This document shows positions 47,317 to 58,897 of a DNA stretch of 64,000 nt, piece by piece. The stretch is taken from the NCBI GenBank assembly GCA_932521025.1, contig OW051471.1, forward strand, positions 5,890,001 through 5,954,000, written 5' to 3'. Every line of letters starts with the position of its first letter. Positions within the stretch are counted from its first letter, which is position 1. The notes under the pieces are model-generated. The model was not told the DNA's origin and made no database searches. It was given only the letters and a program-made list of their open reading frames with translations. Source of the DNA: Oscheius onirici (taxonomy: Eukaryota > Nematoda > Chromadorea > Rhabditida > Rhabditidae). A program made the translations under genes and the position numbers.

Positions 47317-50300
47317 ATGCGGGTTTATACTGAAGAGGGTTCTCCCACAAAGGACAGCGGTCCAGGTTATTTTCTGTCGAATTTTCATTCATTCCTGTTG
47401 CAGAGAATGAAATCGCTAGATTCTCCGTCCTTTACGCGAAGACTTCCACCAGAAAGCACAAAAAGTGGGAAGGAGACGGATTTTTAGTGTGCTATCCACA
47501 TTTCGCAGCGTTGAGAACCGACGATCTGAAAAGCGTGCTTTGCAAGTAACTTTCGGCTCATTCTTTCTGTTATATGCTGGGTTTAGAAGCACGGGTATCA
47601 AGAAGTTGGACGATTTAGTCGATGGATTCATTTTGAAGATGGGGTCTTTGGAGGTATTGATCCAAGAACGCCTATCTTTGGGTCAGTTTGATACATTCGT
47701 TTTCTTATAAAATGTTTTCAGGGAATACTGCCCGCGAACACAGCAAGCCAAGTCCAGCAGTCATGAGAACTACAGCGCCACTTACATTGGCTTCGAACAG
47801 TCCGACCTTGAAGAAAGAGCTCAAGAGAACATTGGAAAACAACGAAGTAAATTAGTTTTACATGTTTAGTTAAAAATAGTTTCAGGCTGACACTCCAGAC
47901 TTCAAAAGGAGTTTTATTTGTCCTGTACCTGGATACAGCAACATTCCAACCAATGTCACCATTCAGTCGAATAAAACCGGCGATCAGTCGCTTGAAATTT
48001 CTGGATGTTTCGCTTCAAATCTACGAGCTCATCAAGTTAAAGGAGTTGTTTTCATACTCTCGAAGCTCAGTGTACTTTTTTATAGCTTCATTTTTTAAAG
48101 TAAAGATGAGATTCAGAATGTCGGAGGTGGAGCAATATTAGCCGATGAAATGGGGCTTGGAAAGACTGTTCAGACTTTAGCTGCCATGTATTCGTTAATG
48201 GGAAACAAGGTAATACTCTCTTAATACAATTCATCTCGTTTTCTTAGCTTATCAGTACATCAGAAGTGCGAAAAGTGTTGCTGGTTGTTCCTTCGTCTCT
48301 CGTCAACAACTGGAAGGCCGAATTCAGAAAATGGTTCGGAGCTCATCGTTTTCCTGTAAGTGAACATTTTTCCTGATAACTTTTAGTTCAGGTGGTGGAT
48401 GTCAAAAAGGCTGAAGATGTACGAAAGTTTGCTGTAGGATACAGATACACTCCCTTTCTCCTGATAAGCTACGACATGGCTCTTCGGTATGTTTGCGTTC
48501 GATATCCGACTATTTTCCTGTCTTCAGGACCGTCAAGATGTTGCGTATGCTTCAATTTGATGTCATTGTATGCGATGAAGGCCATCGTTTGAAGAATACT
48601 ACCAGCAAACTTCGTAAAGCGGTGTGCTCTTTCTGGTTACTGAACTGTGAAAATTTCAGTTGTTCGATCTGAACATTGGTCGTCGTCTTCTTCTGACAGG
48701 AACTCCAGTTCAAAACGATATCGACGAATTCTACTCGCTTCTAGATTTTGTTCGTCCCGGAGTATTCGGAACGGCCGCCGAATTCCGTAAAAGTCAAACC
48801 GACGAGCAGGTTGTTTCATTTGCTAACCAAAAACGATAAAGTTTAGAACAATATGAACACGCTGATTGAGGAAACTCTTTTACGACGTACAAGTGAAATC
48901 AACGCGAGTCATCTCCCACCGAAAAGTTTATATAATTCGACTGATCAAATCCTTTTCTCTAGACGAGTACGTGCTGTTCTGCTCCAAAAGTCCCCTTCAA
49001 GACCAAATCTACGACAAACTTTGTGCCCATATGACAGCCGAGCCATTGGTCATCATCGGACAAATGAGGAAATTGGCAAACCATCCGGCATTACTGTTCA
49101 AATCGCTCACAGAAAAAGACTCGTCCGCTGCTTCGGACTTTGTTCTCTCCGGATATCCCAACGGCTATGGACAACGACCTCCGTCATTGAACGAATCGGG
49201 TTACTTGTTTTTTTGCCAGTTTGAAACATACTTTTTTTCAGGCAAATTACATGTTCTTTCTGAGATGCTCACCAATTTCCGACTGCTAGGTGAATGCACT
49301 GTAATTGTGTCCAATTACGTCAAGGTATCATCCCTTTTAGCCATTTTTTAAATCCCATTCAGACGCTGGATATGATTGCAAGTCTTTGTCAGTCTATAGG
49401 AATGAGAGTATTGCGCTTGGACGGATCTGTAGCTGTTCAAGAAAGACACAAGCTGGTCGACAGATTCAACAAAGAGAAAAATCCAAACAACATATTTTTG
49501 TTAAGTACGAAAGCTGGTGCGGTTTCGTTTGTTCCTAAAAATACTATTTACAGGAGGCGTTGGTTTGAATTTGATCGGGGCAAGTCGCCTTATACTGTTT
49601 GATTCTGATTGGAATCCTGCCAGTGATTTGCAAGCTATGAGTCGTATTTGGCGTGATGGTCAGAAAAAAATTGCACACATCTTTCGACTTTGCACAGCGG
49701 TAGGTTTATTCTCCGCTTTTTAATCATCTGATTTCCAGGGATCGATCGACGAAAAGATCTTCCAGAGACAGGTGAAGAAAACTTCCCTTTCCAGTATCCT
49801 CGGGTCCAACTTCGACACAACCTCTAGTATTTTTTATAACAGATTTTAATAAATCCTAAGTTTAGGCAATGTCAAATTCAGTGACGAAGAACTTCGAGAC
49901 ATCTATCAAAATGTCCATTCTTCATCGAATACCCATGATATGCTCGACTGTGGTTGTGGTTAGCCATTTCTTGATGTTCTCAACTTTTGTATCTAGGCGG
50001 AAACGGCCTCTTACCTACAGAAGTTGACGACGAAGAGGGTTTAGGTTAGTCGATTTGTGAATAACTTGGCAGATTCAGAATCCGTGGACGAAAAAGCAGT
50101 TACTGAAGAAAACTTACCAGAATTGGACGAGAATTCTGTGAAGGAAGAAATAAACGAAGATGTTCCAGAGCTGACGGGAGTATGTTGTTTTTAGCAATTA
50201 AAAGTAGAATAATTTCCAGCCCGCCTCGATGGCAGAACTGTTCCGATGGCGTCATTTCTCCCCCTCTTGTCCCACTCCTTGGCAACTTTTCCTAGCCAAT

Positions 50301-50360
50301 TCAGGCTTGAAGAATTCTCCGTATATTACATTTGCTTTTCAACTGACCTCTCAGTTCTGA
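47317..50360 (+). CDS. RAD54B: RAD54B-like SNF2 ATPase (homologous recombination)
   Basis: RAD54B-type motors remodel DNA around RAD51 filaments in the nucleus. The start [20 protein letters not shown] follows an acceptor TCTTTTAG by 2 bp. [13 protein letters not shown] matches the RAD54B N-terminal region rather than RAD54L. Helicase motifs in order are I ([20 protein letters not shown]), Ia ([20 protein letters not shown]), II (CDEGHRLKN), III ([20 protein letters not shown]), IV ([13 protein letters not shown]), V ([15 protein letters not shown]) and VI ([13 protein letters not shown]). The C-terminal zinc-like HDMLDCGCG and an acidic stretch lead to [10 protein letters not shown] and the stop TGA 50358-50360. 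About 14 introns are present. Confidence 0.92.
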
Positions 50361-50783
50361 TCTCTTACTTTCCCAAGCCGGTTCCTCCTTTCCCTGTGAC
50401 CTGCCTACAAAAATTTCTCTTATCTCATCTTAGTTTCTGTGCTATGTGACTTGTGCTGATAAAGATTGTCTCAATGTTTTCGTCATTTGCCTGGGTCCAC
50501 ATTTTTTGGTTCTCGCCGTAATTATTCGTTCCGCTGAATGGCCTTGACTCCTTAATCGATCAATCCAACTGGTCTCTCTACTCTCCAGTCTTCTTTTATC
50601 GCTGTTTAGAAAGTCGTTGATCTTTTCTGTTTTTCTGTTTGCCTCTCTGTTGGAACAGCTGCACTACAATTGTAACAGTGTTGACCCACGTAGTCTCTAC
50701 TCGATTAGAAAAAGGCGCCGTCTCGGGTCTGAAAGTACAGCATTCCTTTCTTTTTCGTTGCTCTCGCAAATTTCACTTTTCAG
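50361..50783. other. Gap between RAD54B and SLC35B4
   Basis: This is T- and C-rich sequence. A GATAAAG near 50459 may be the RAD54B poly(A) region. The CACTTTTCAG acceptor abuts the next ATG. Short + frames here are poor and I do not call a gene. Confidence 0.45.
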
Positions 50784-52013
50784 ATGGACGCAGCCGGCTC
50801 CATTTTGGGAGTTCTCGGAGGATGCATGGGTTGTATGGTCGTCGTGGAAAACATTGCAAAGTGATCATTTTGTTAGTTAGTCTGAAAAACTTTGTGTATT
50901 TAGACAAGAACCGTCGTCGATGAATTTGATGACCTTCTCCACTTTTCTTTTTATTGCAACCCACGGACTGATCTTCACTTCTAGATTCTTCACAAATCCC
51001 ATCAAAATCCCCCTCAAGTGAGACTTTCGTGTATTTAAAATACATGTTTTAGGGGCTACATCCCGACTGTAGTCATGTTTTTCTTGGTCAATGTCATCAA
51101 CAATCAAGCTCTGAACTTCCGTGTACCAGTACCACTCCACATCATTTTCCGATCGGTTAGCTACTTTTTATTCTAATTCCACGACCTAACGTTGTTCAGG
51201 GCTCTCTTTTGGCCAACCTGGTGCTGACTTACTTCCTTGGAAGACGTTATGTCACGAGAAAGTACATTTCCGTGCTAGCCATCACAGTCGGAATCATAGT
51301 TTGCACTCTGGCTAGTAGTAACATGGAAAAAGACTCGGGATTGTCACTTGAAGAGGCTAGCAAGCACTATAGGGAGTGGTCTATCGGTTTGACCTATTTT
51401 CTCCACAAAATACGAATCGTTTTCAGGTATTGTTATGCTTGTGTTCGCTCTGATCGCCTCTGCTTACATGGCCATTTGTCAAGAAAACCTCTACACTACC
51501 TACGGCAAACATCCAGAGGAGGTCATGTTCGTAACAGTAAGCTATCCTTTGAACTCCTCTCACTGTTTCAGCACTTTGTTTCCCTTCCGTTTTTTCTGCT
51601 GATGTGGGGTAGTATTACCGATGCAGCCGACAAATTCAGTCAATCGACCCCGTACAATCTTCCAATTCTTGGAGAAGTTCCAAATCTTTGGGTCAACCTC
51701 GCTATGAACTGTGTTTTACAGTCAGTTTAGTCGCATTCGAATCGAAATGTGTTTTAGATATGTCTGCATTCACTTCGTTTACTCTCTGAATGCCAGCGTA
51801 GACGCTTTGACAGTCACTCTCGTCGTCACTGTCCGGAAGTTCCTGTCTCTAGTGGTATCCATCGTCTGGTTCCAGAATCCTTTCACAAGTATGTCACGTT
51901 TTCCTGTTTAAAACGTTATTTCAGCTCAACATTGGATTGGAGCCATTCTAGTGTTTGGAGGAACTCTCGCCTTTGCCGACATTTGGGGATCCAAGAAAGT
52001 GAAGAGGAATTAA
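50784..52013 (+). CDS. SLC35B4: UDP-sugar transporter SLC35B4 homologue
   Basis: SLC35B4 proteins carry UDP-xylose and UDP-GlcNAc into the ER/Golgi lumen. The ATG directly follows an acceptor (CACTTTTCAG). The sequence begins MDAAGSILGVLGGCMGCMVV, then TFLFIATHGLIFTSRF, and IPLKGYIPTVVMFFLVNVIN, NNQALNFRVPVPLHIIFRSG and SLLANLVLTYFLGRRYV, the core of the nucleotide-sugar fold. The C-terminus VTVRKFLSLVVSIVWFQNPF, THWIGAILVFGGTLAFADIW-like helices and a dilysine-type end KKVKRN (an ER/Golgi retention signal by position) finish at TAA 52011-52013. About ten hydrophobic helices are visible. AATAAA lies about 20 bp after the stop. Confidence 0.93.
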
Positions 52014-52161
52014 GATACTGCTTTTTGTAGGAATAAAAAAACCATGTGCAAATTACACCAATTTAATGATCTGAACAATTGACAACCAGTAACCAAACAA
52101 TTTAAAGATGCACAATAACAAACAGACCGTTTTTTACATTATTTGAAAGAGGACCAGATAT

Positions 52162-52742
52162 TTACTTTTTCGGCTTTTGAGCAATCGGCTCACCCATATC
52201 TTTGCCACGAAGCTTGACCTGAAAAAAACTTATATGAGAAATCGGAAAGACATACGCCAAGCCTCTGCTCAAGCTTGTTGAGAATTTGCTGGTTGGGAAC
52301 AGCCTTTCCATTCTCGTACCTAAAAATTTGTGGTAAATGGGAACCAGTTCGAAACAAACTCAGCAACAACTTGAGGCTTCTCGTTAATAGCAGTTGCCAG
52401 ATCTTTCTGGGTCCAATTCTTAGTGGCACGAGCCTGCTGCATGGCCTTTCCCAAAGAAAGAGAGACACGCTCATGATGAAGTTCCTCGGTTTCCTCGTCC
52501 AATCGAGCCGTATTTTTGTTCGCAGAATGTTGACGGTTTCCTCCAGCCATCATCTTTTTCTGTGTATCAATCTGAGCTCCACTTCTCATGGCAGCATTTA
52601 GAGCCTAAAAAGGAACGAAAATGGAACACAGCAAGCTACAAACCGAGGAGTTCTTCAGCTTTTGAGTCGTTGGAGCGTTCTTGCGAAGAATAGTTACAGA
52701 GTCGGCATTGGTATCAGAAGTGGGGCATCCATACTTCGACAT
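52162..52742 (-). CDS. mbf-1: Multiprotein-bridging factor 1 (MBF1/EDF1)
   Basis: MBF1 is a transcription coactivator that also binds collided ribosomes and prevents frameshifting. The start at 52742 ([20 protein letters not shown]) follows an acceptor TTTCCAG by 3 bp. The N-terminal MBF1 region reads [20 protein letters not shown]. The cro/C1-type helix-turn-helix reads [20 protein letters not shown], then [20 protein letters not shown] and [17 protein letters not shown]. The end AQKPKK has its stop at 52164-52162. It is convergent with SLC35B4, which stops 148 bp away. Confidence 0.94.
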
Positions 52743-52805
52743 TTTCTGGAAACCAATTATGTCTGTGTAAACACTGTTTTTCGATGTAGCAAGCCGGACA
52801 CAAAT

Positions 52806-53330
52806 TCAGGAAATACAAGGAAGGGCAAAACCAGAATGGTTGATATCGATGGTTGAAATAAGGACAAGAAGCATCAATGTCGATAAATCATTTAAGACAG
52901 CATGTTTCATTTTTGGAAATTTTAGAGGAAAACGGTTTTTGGAGGCTGCCGGAAAGATTGCACAATAGATTTTTCTCGACGTCGGTCGACCTTGTGCGAC
53001 ATTCATCGCGTAAATTGCGTGAAGATCGTTGGAAATTATGTTTTGAACATCGCAAAAGAGGCTTTTTACGCTAAAAACTATAACTGCAAAAAGAAGAAAC
53101 GAGAGGAGAAAACCGACAATCGAAATCCGATTTTCGGTATTTGAAAGATCGCCATTTTCCAGCTTACTGTAGGTTCCCATCACGATTTCGGTAATGAAGC
53201 AGTGGCTTTCGCCAACACGACCTCTTCTTTTTCGCCCGTTTTCGGACAATTTCTCGAATACATATTTGCTATCCAATGCCACTCCTAATGCTCCTCGTTT
53301 CAGGGTATCGTCCGAAGGACAATTGGTCAT
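52806..53330 (-). CDS. Hypothetical single-pass membrane protein (open frame of 174 codons)
   Basis: A long uninterrupted minus-strand frame starts MTNCPSDDTLKRGALGVALD and has one hydrophobic helix (ISIVGFLLSFLLFAVIVFSV) in its middle. A perfect-looking intron (GTAAGC to CTTTTTGCAG) that removes exactly this helix also keeps the frame open. Its ATG is 7 bp from the P5A ATPase ATG on the other strand. No family is recognised. Length and openness are the only support, so chance remains possible. Confidence 0.3.
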   Translation of the reverse strand: MTNCPSDDTLKRGALGVALDSKYVFEKLSENGRKRRGRVGESHCFITEIVMGTYSKLENGDLSNTENRISIVGFLLSFLLFAVIVFSVKSLFCDVQNIISNDLHAIYAMNVAQGRPTSRKIYCAIFPAASKNRFPLKFPKMKHAVLNDLSTLMLLVLISTIDINHSGFALPCIS

Positions 53331-53336
53331 TCGACC

Positions 53337-56300
53337 ATGGCCGTGGACAGCCTTATAGAGGCTATATCATACCATCGGAGCCGGCCAATATGGGCTCATG
53401 TTTACGTTATTCCTTTTTCAAGTAGGTTTTTAGTCTACCATAATTCAAGATTTTAGGCTTGTTGTTGACGTGGGTTTACATTTGGATCTCGCAATTCGGG
53501 TATGAAGAACATTATGAACTGGGAATGATTGGAATCGCCATAATCTGTATCCTACAGGTCAGTTCTTGATGTTACTTCTAGTAAGATCGTTTTACAGGCC
53601 TTAGTCCTTCTATTTGCTCATTGGTTCGTCAGAGTACGATGTATTCTCATGTATTACACTGTAAGTCTTCAATTTTCGGTCCTCAAAGTAATTGTAGGAA
53701 AGAGATCCGTTCAGAGCAGATATGGTAGCGGTAACTCCCACTGCAAACAACGGCTGGACTGAAATTGTGCCTATCAGAAGATCCAAGATTGTATACTACT
53801 GGGAATCGTATATCTTAAGAATTTCAGCACGACGGTGATGTAAAGACTTGGTTCGAGTTCCAGCGAGTCATTTATACGATGGATAACGATTCGAAAAAGT
53901 TCAGCACTCTCGTCTTTGATTGCACTCGTCCTATGAAGTGAGCTCTCTTATATTTTTCACGCTTGCTTTTAGATACTACAAAAATGTCCAAGGATTTGTT
54001 ACCGAAGAGGATCTTAAAGCTGCACTCCATCGATTCGGAAGCAACAAGACGGAGATGATTTTGCCTCAATTCTTGGAGCTTTTCATGGAACGTGCAACAG
54101 CCCCTTTTTTCGTATTCCAAGTATTTATCCTAAAAATCCATGTAAACTCTGCAATTCAGGTATTCTGTGTAGGACTGTGGTGTCTGGAAGATATGTGGTA
54201 CTACTCACTGTTCACGCTCTTCATGTTGGCCACTTTCGAAGCTACACTAGTCAAGGCTCAAATGAAAAACATGCAGGAAATCAGAAACATGGGAAACAAA
54301 AAGTTCTCGGTCAATGTTTATCGAAACAAAAAATGGATAAAAGTCGGAAGTGACGAGCTGATTCCTCAAGATATTGTCTCTCTCGGTAATTTTTCACAAG
54401 TTTGCTACTCACCAGTATTTTAGGAAGGTCAGCCGAAGAATTCACAGTGCCTTGTGATTTGCTGCTTCTGAAAGGAAATTGTATTGTCGACGAGTCTATG
54501 TTGACCGGAGAAAGTGTTCCCCAGATGAAGGAATCCATTGATGAGATAGAAAACGAACGATACTTCGATATTGACAACGATAGCCGTCTCCATGTAATTT
54601 TCGGAGGAACTACCATTGTCCAACATACTCCTCCCTGTTCGTCCTAAATATTTTATTTCTAAAAACAAATTCAGCAAAAGGCGAAGGTCTCAAGTCTCCC
54701 GACGGTGGTTGTCTCTGTTTTGTGCTTCGAAGTGGCTTCAACACAAGTCAAGGACGACTTTTGAGGTAATCGGGGAAATCGGAAAAAAATCGGGGAAATC
54801 GCATCTACTCAATTTGTACCTTGCAGAACTATTCTATTCGGAGTCAAACGAGTAACAGCCAACAATTTGGAAACGTTCTTCTTCATCCTTTTCCTCTTGA
54901 TATTCGCCGTTGCCGCTTCCGGCTATCTCTGGGTTATTGGTAGGTCTTTTTGGCAATATTTTAGCTACAAAATAATTCAGGCAGCCAAGATGAAAAGCGC
55001 AGCAAGTACAAGCTGTTCCTCGAATGCACCCTCATCGTCACTAGCGTCATTCCTCCGGAGCTTCCAATTGAGCTTTCTCTGGCCGTCAACTCTTCTCTCA
55101 TTGCCCTTCAAAAACTAGGTTTGTCGGTATTCATTCTTTTCTCATCACTTTTTAGGAGTGTTCTGTACGGAACCATTCAGAATTCCGTTTGCCGGGAAGA
55201 TTGATTTTTGTTGCTTCGATAAGACTGGTACTCTCACCACAGACAATCTCGTCGTCGAAGGAGTTTGTATGATGTCAGTTTAAGCTTCAAACTCCCGAAT
55301 TGCTTCAATTTCAGAGAAGGCGGAGATGAAAATGGCATCATTTCGAAAGTAGCCGAAGCTCCCAACGAAGCAGTCCAAGTACTGAGCTGTTGCCACAGTT
55401 TGGTCAAATTTGAAGAAGATCTGGTCGGGGACCCACTCGAAAAGGCCTGTCTCAGTTGGTGTGATTGGACGTTAACAAAAGGTTCCTAGTTTTTTTTTTC
55501 AGTTTCTTTAGAATAATGCTTTCAGCTGACGCCGTCGTACCAGGAAAGGGTGTGAAAATGCCCGGAATGCGCATTTTCCATCGATATCATTTTTCGTCCG
55601 CCATGAAGAGAATGACGGTCATTGCTGGTTATCAAAGCCCTGGAACACAAGAATCGAATATGGTAGTTGCCGTGAAAGGAGCACCCGAAATTCTTCGCAA
55701 TATGTACAAGGAAATTCCAACAAATTATGACGAAACCTACCGTCGCCTTACCAGACAAGGCGCTCGTGTTCTGGCTTTGGGAATACGAGAAATGCCCGGA
55801 CTGAGACAATCAGACGTAAATTACGCCTTTTTTTCTTCAAAAAATAAACTTATAGATCCGTGATAAAACTCGCGAATCGTTGGAACACGCTCTCACTTTT
55901 GCTGGATTCGTGGTGATATCTTGTCCACTGAAGCCTGACACAAAGGCGATGATCAAAGAAATTCTGGAAAGTTCTCACAAAGTCGTGATGATCACCGGAG
56001 ATAATCCTCTCACTGCCTGTCACGTCGCCAAAGTTCTGAAATTTACGAGATCGAGAAAAGAAACACTCATTCTGGACTCGCCTACAAATGGAACCTCGTG
56101 GATGTGGAAGGTAGGAATTTGTTTGTAAATGCTAACTTCGAGTTCAGGCTGTGGATGAATCAGAATCATTTGAAATCATTCCCAGAAAATTGAATGACTT
56201 TTTCAAAACTTATGAATTCTGTCTCACTGGATCTGTACGTTTTTTTTGTTTTCTCAAGGATAACGTTTAACATCCATTCAGGCATTTGCACATCTTCTTC

Positions 56301-57797
56301 AAAACGAGCACAAATTCCTTCGCCAGCTTATTCCTCATGTCCGAGTTTTTGCCAGAATGGCACCAAAGCAGAAGGAATGTATCATAAACGAGTTCAAAAG
56401 CCTCGGATATCACACACTCATGTGTGGTGACGGTACAAATGATGTTGGAGCGCTGAAACACGCCAATGTCGGTATGTTTCCACACTTGTCTCTGCTAATG
56501 TTTCGAATCTTAGGAGTTGCCCTTCTGACCAATCCGTACGATGCCACCATAGCTGAAAAGAAGGAGAAAGAAAAACGAGAAAAAATTGAAGAGGCAAGAC
56601 GTCTTCATCGTGAAGCGAATGGCATAGCTCCAATGCCACCGGCTGTTGGTCGCAGACCGGAAGGACCTCCAGGAGTTCGTGGTCGACCAGCTCCTCCTCC
56701 TCACGTGGCCAATGCTCAGAAACGACTCCAGGAGTTGATGAAAGAACTGGAAGAAGAAGAAAAAGCGACAGTTGTAAAGTTGGGTGACGGTAGGCTATTT
56801 CTTTCTAACTGGTAACTCGGCTCATTTTCAGCTTCGATTGCAGCCCCGTTCACTTCAAAATACACTAGCATCGCTTCGAGTTAGTTTCATTGTAAGTCTT
56901 TCCAATTTGATTTCCAGTTTGCCATGTTATCAAACAGGGAAGATGTACTCTTGTCACGACTCTGCAAATGTTCAAAATTCTGGCCTTGAATGCTCTAGTT
57001 TCGGCCTATTCTCTTTCTGTTCTCTATCTCGATGGAGTAAGTCCTATTTTCTGCTTATGTTAACGTTCTTTTAGGTTAAATACAGTGACACACAGGCTAC
57101 AGTTCAAGGACTTCTACTCGCGGCTTGTTTCCTCTTCATTTCTCGTTCTCGCGTAAGGAAATATGTTTTTCCCCAAACATGTTCATTTCAGCCCTTAAAA
57201 ACTCTCTCAAAACAGCGACCATTTCCGAATATTTTCAATGCCTACACCATTCTCTCAGTTACGATACAGTTCGTCATTCATTTCGGATGCCTTCTCTTTA
57301 TGGTCGATCTCGCTCACAAGGCCGAGCCAATGTGAGTTTTCTCAGTTTCCTTTCAAGCATTTTTCTTTAGAGACGGTCCCGTTGATCTAGAAGCGAAATT
57401 CACTCCGAACATCCTGAACACGACCGTTTACATAATGTCAATGGCGCTCCAAGTATGCACATTTGCAGTCAACTACAGAGTAAAACTCTTTTTTTAATTC
57501 TTACACTGAAAGTTTTTAGGGCCGACCGTTTATGGAATCCTTGTGGGAAAACAAAGCAATGCTCTACAGTGTTATGTTCTCGGGTTCGGCCGTTTTTACT
57601 CTTGCCTCGGGACACTCGACCGACCTTATGCAGCAATTTGAACTGGTTCTTTTACCCTCCTCGGTAAGTCCTTTTACTTTTTATATAACTCCAGTCTTCA
57701 GATCCGGGACAGTCTTTTAATCTGCATCTCTTTCGATCTCGTAGGATGTTATTTGGTGGATAGATCCCTCAACTGGATTTTCGGAGACAGCAGATAG
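53337..57797 (+). CDS. ATP13A1: P5A-type ATPase ATP13A1 homologue
   Basis: P5A ATPases of the ER dislocate mis-inserted transmembrane helices. The start [20 protein letters not shown] matches the family N-terminus. Landmarks in order are [40 protein letters not shown], the actuator motif [12 protein letters not shown], the P5A-type helix motif [15 protein letters not shown], the phosphorylation site [10 protein letters not shown], the nucleotide site KGAPEI, and [15 protein letters not shown] then [20 protein letters not shown]. Later helices include [20 protein letters not shown] and [20 protein letters not shown]. The stop is TAG 57795-57797. A Pro/Gly-rich insert (about 56600-56720) lies between the P domain and the later helices. 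About 22 introns are present, all with AG acceptors in my model. Confidence 0.93.
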
Positions 57798-57892
57798 CTT
57801 CTCTTTTGGGTTATTTATTTTAGTATTTTCTTGCAACCGTGTCTGTGATTCCAATGCGCATATTGTTTTTATTTAATTAAATGGTTGTGTCA

Positions 57893-58822
57893 TCAACAAG
57901 CGGCAGACCCACTTCCAAATTTGTTCAACAGTTGCAAGTTGTCTATTCCGATGGCATAATTTGGCTGCAATTGATCTGCGACAAAGTGTACCTGAATCAT
58001 CTGCATTAGGAAGATGCTGAAGCTTACGGCATGTGTGTCGGATCCGAGTTGAACGGAGTAATTTATCCATTTTCTGGCGTCACTCGTGATATTCGACCCA
58101 TCCAGAATGAGATCACAATTGTCGATCGTGTTCAGACAAACGGACAATCTCCCTTTAACTCCTACCAAAGATTTCGATGGAAAACGAACAAATTACCTGC
58201 TTGATAGACGAAAAAGTCTAATCTTGCTGTTTCTTTCAAGCTGAAAGGCGTTTTTGTCGACAAGATATAGGTATCTTTAGGCGAGACATCTTCGTCGCCA
58301 CAAAACACGAATCTGCCTTCTTTTCCAAGTCCATAGGGTATTCCTGTTTCCATCTGTGTTTTCTCACTTAAAGGACTACCTGTCAAGGTGTTGAGAATAC
58401 CGCCGTGAGAGGATATGCGCCAGTCTTTGAGATTCCGATCGTCAGCTGAAGACGACTTACTCGTCAAATAGTTGCAGAAATCGTAAAAGTTTCGATATTT
58501 TCTCGATGATTCCGATACATTGTCATCAAAAGTGCAGTCAATTGCCGAACACATGGATTTGAAGTTTGGACCGATTCGCGGGACTGGGGGCTGACTACTT
58601 CTGCTCGTTTCCAGAATTGGAGCAGCGAAGTTGGCCGGTCTCGTTCGAGGCGTATCCAATTGTGCAACGTTCTGTGGTTGGTCGTCTGCAGTTCTTCAAT
58701 ATATTTCTAAACACTTTTTTTACCGATTCTGGTGTCAAAGAATGGGTTCGAGGTAATCAAAGAAGGATTGTCGTCAGAGAAGCCTCCTCCAGCTCCTTGG
58801 TTGGCGCCGTCGTTGGCGATCT
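57893..58822 (-). CDS. MAM-like secreted protein, second module (separate gene or 3' part of the upstream one)
   Basis: After an acceptor TTTTTCTGTTCAG at 58823 the exons read EIANDGANQGAGGGFSDDNP, QPQNVAQLDTPRTRPANFAA, then CSAIDCTFDDNVSESSRKYR and FYDFCNYLTS, a cysteine-spaced MAM-like start. Later come KDTYILSTKTPFSLKETARL, DFFVYQAG, KGRLSVCLNTIDNCDLI and VHFVADQLQPNYAIGIDNLQ, ending GSGSAAC at 57893. No ATG is in frame, so it is best joined to the gene at 58898-60807 through a donor near GAAG/GTCTTC. Alternatively it is a trans-spliced second gene 75 bp downstream. A 27-nt piece (58001-58027) is either intron or coding, because both keep the frame. Confidence 0.55.
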
Positions 58823-58897
58823 CTGAACAGAAAAAGATTCAGGTAATTTCTTTTGGGAAGACCGAAAAGTGAAAAAAAAAACCAAAAGAAAAATCAT

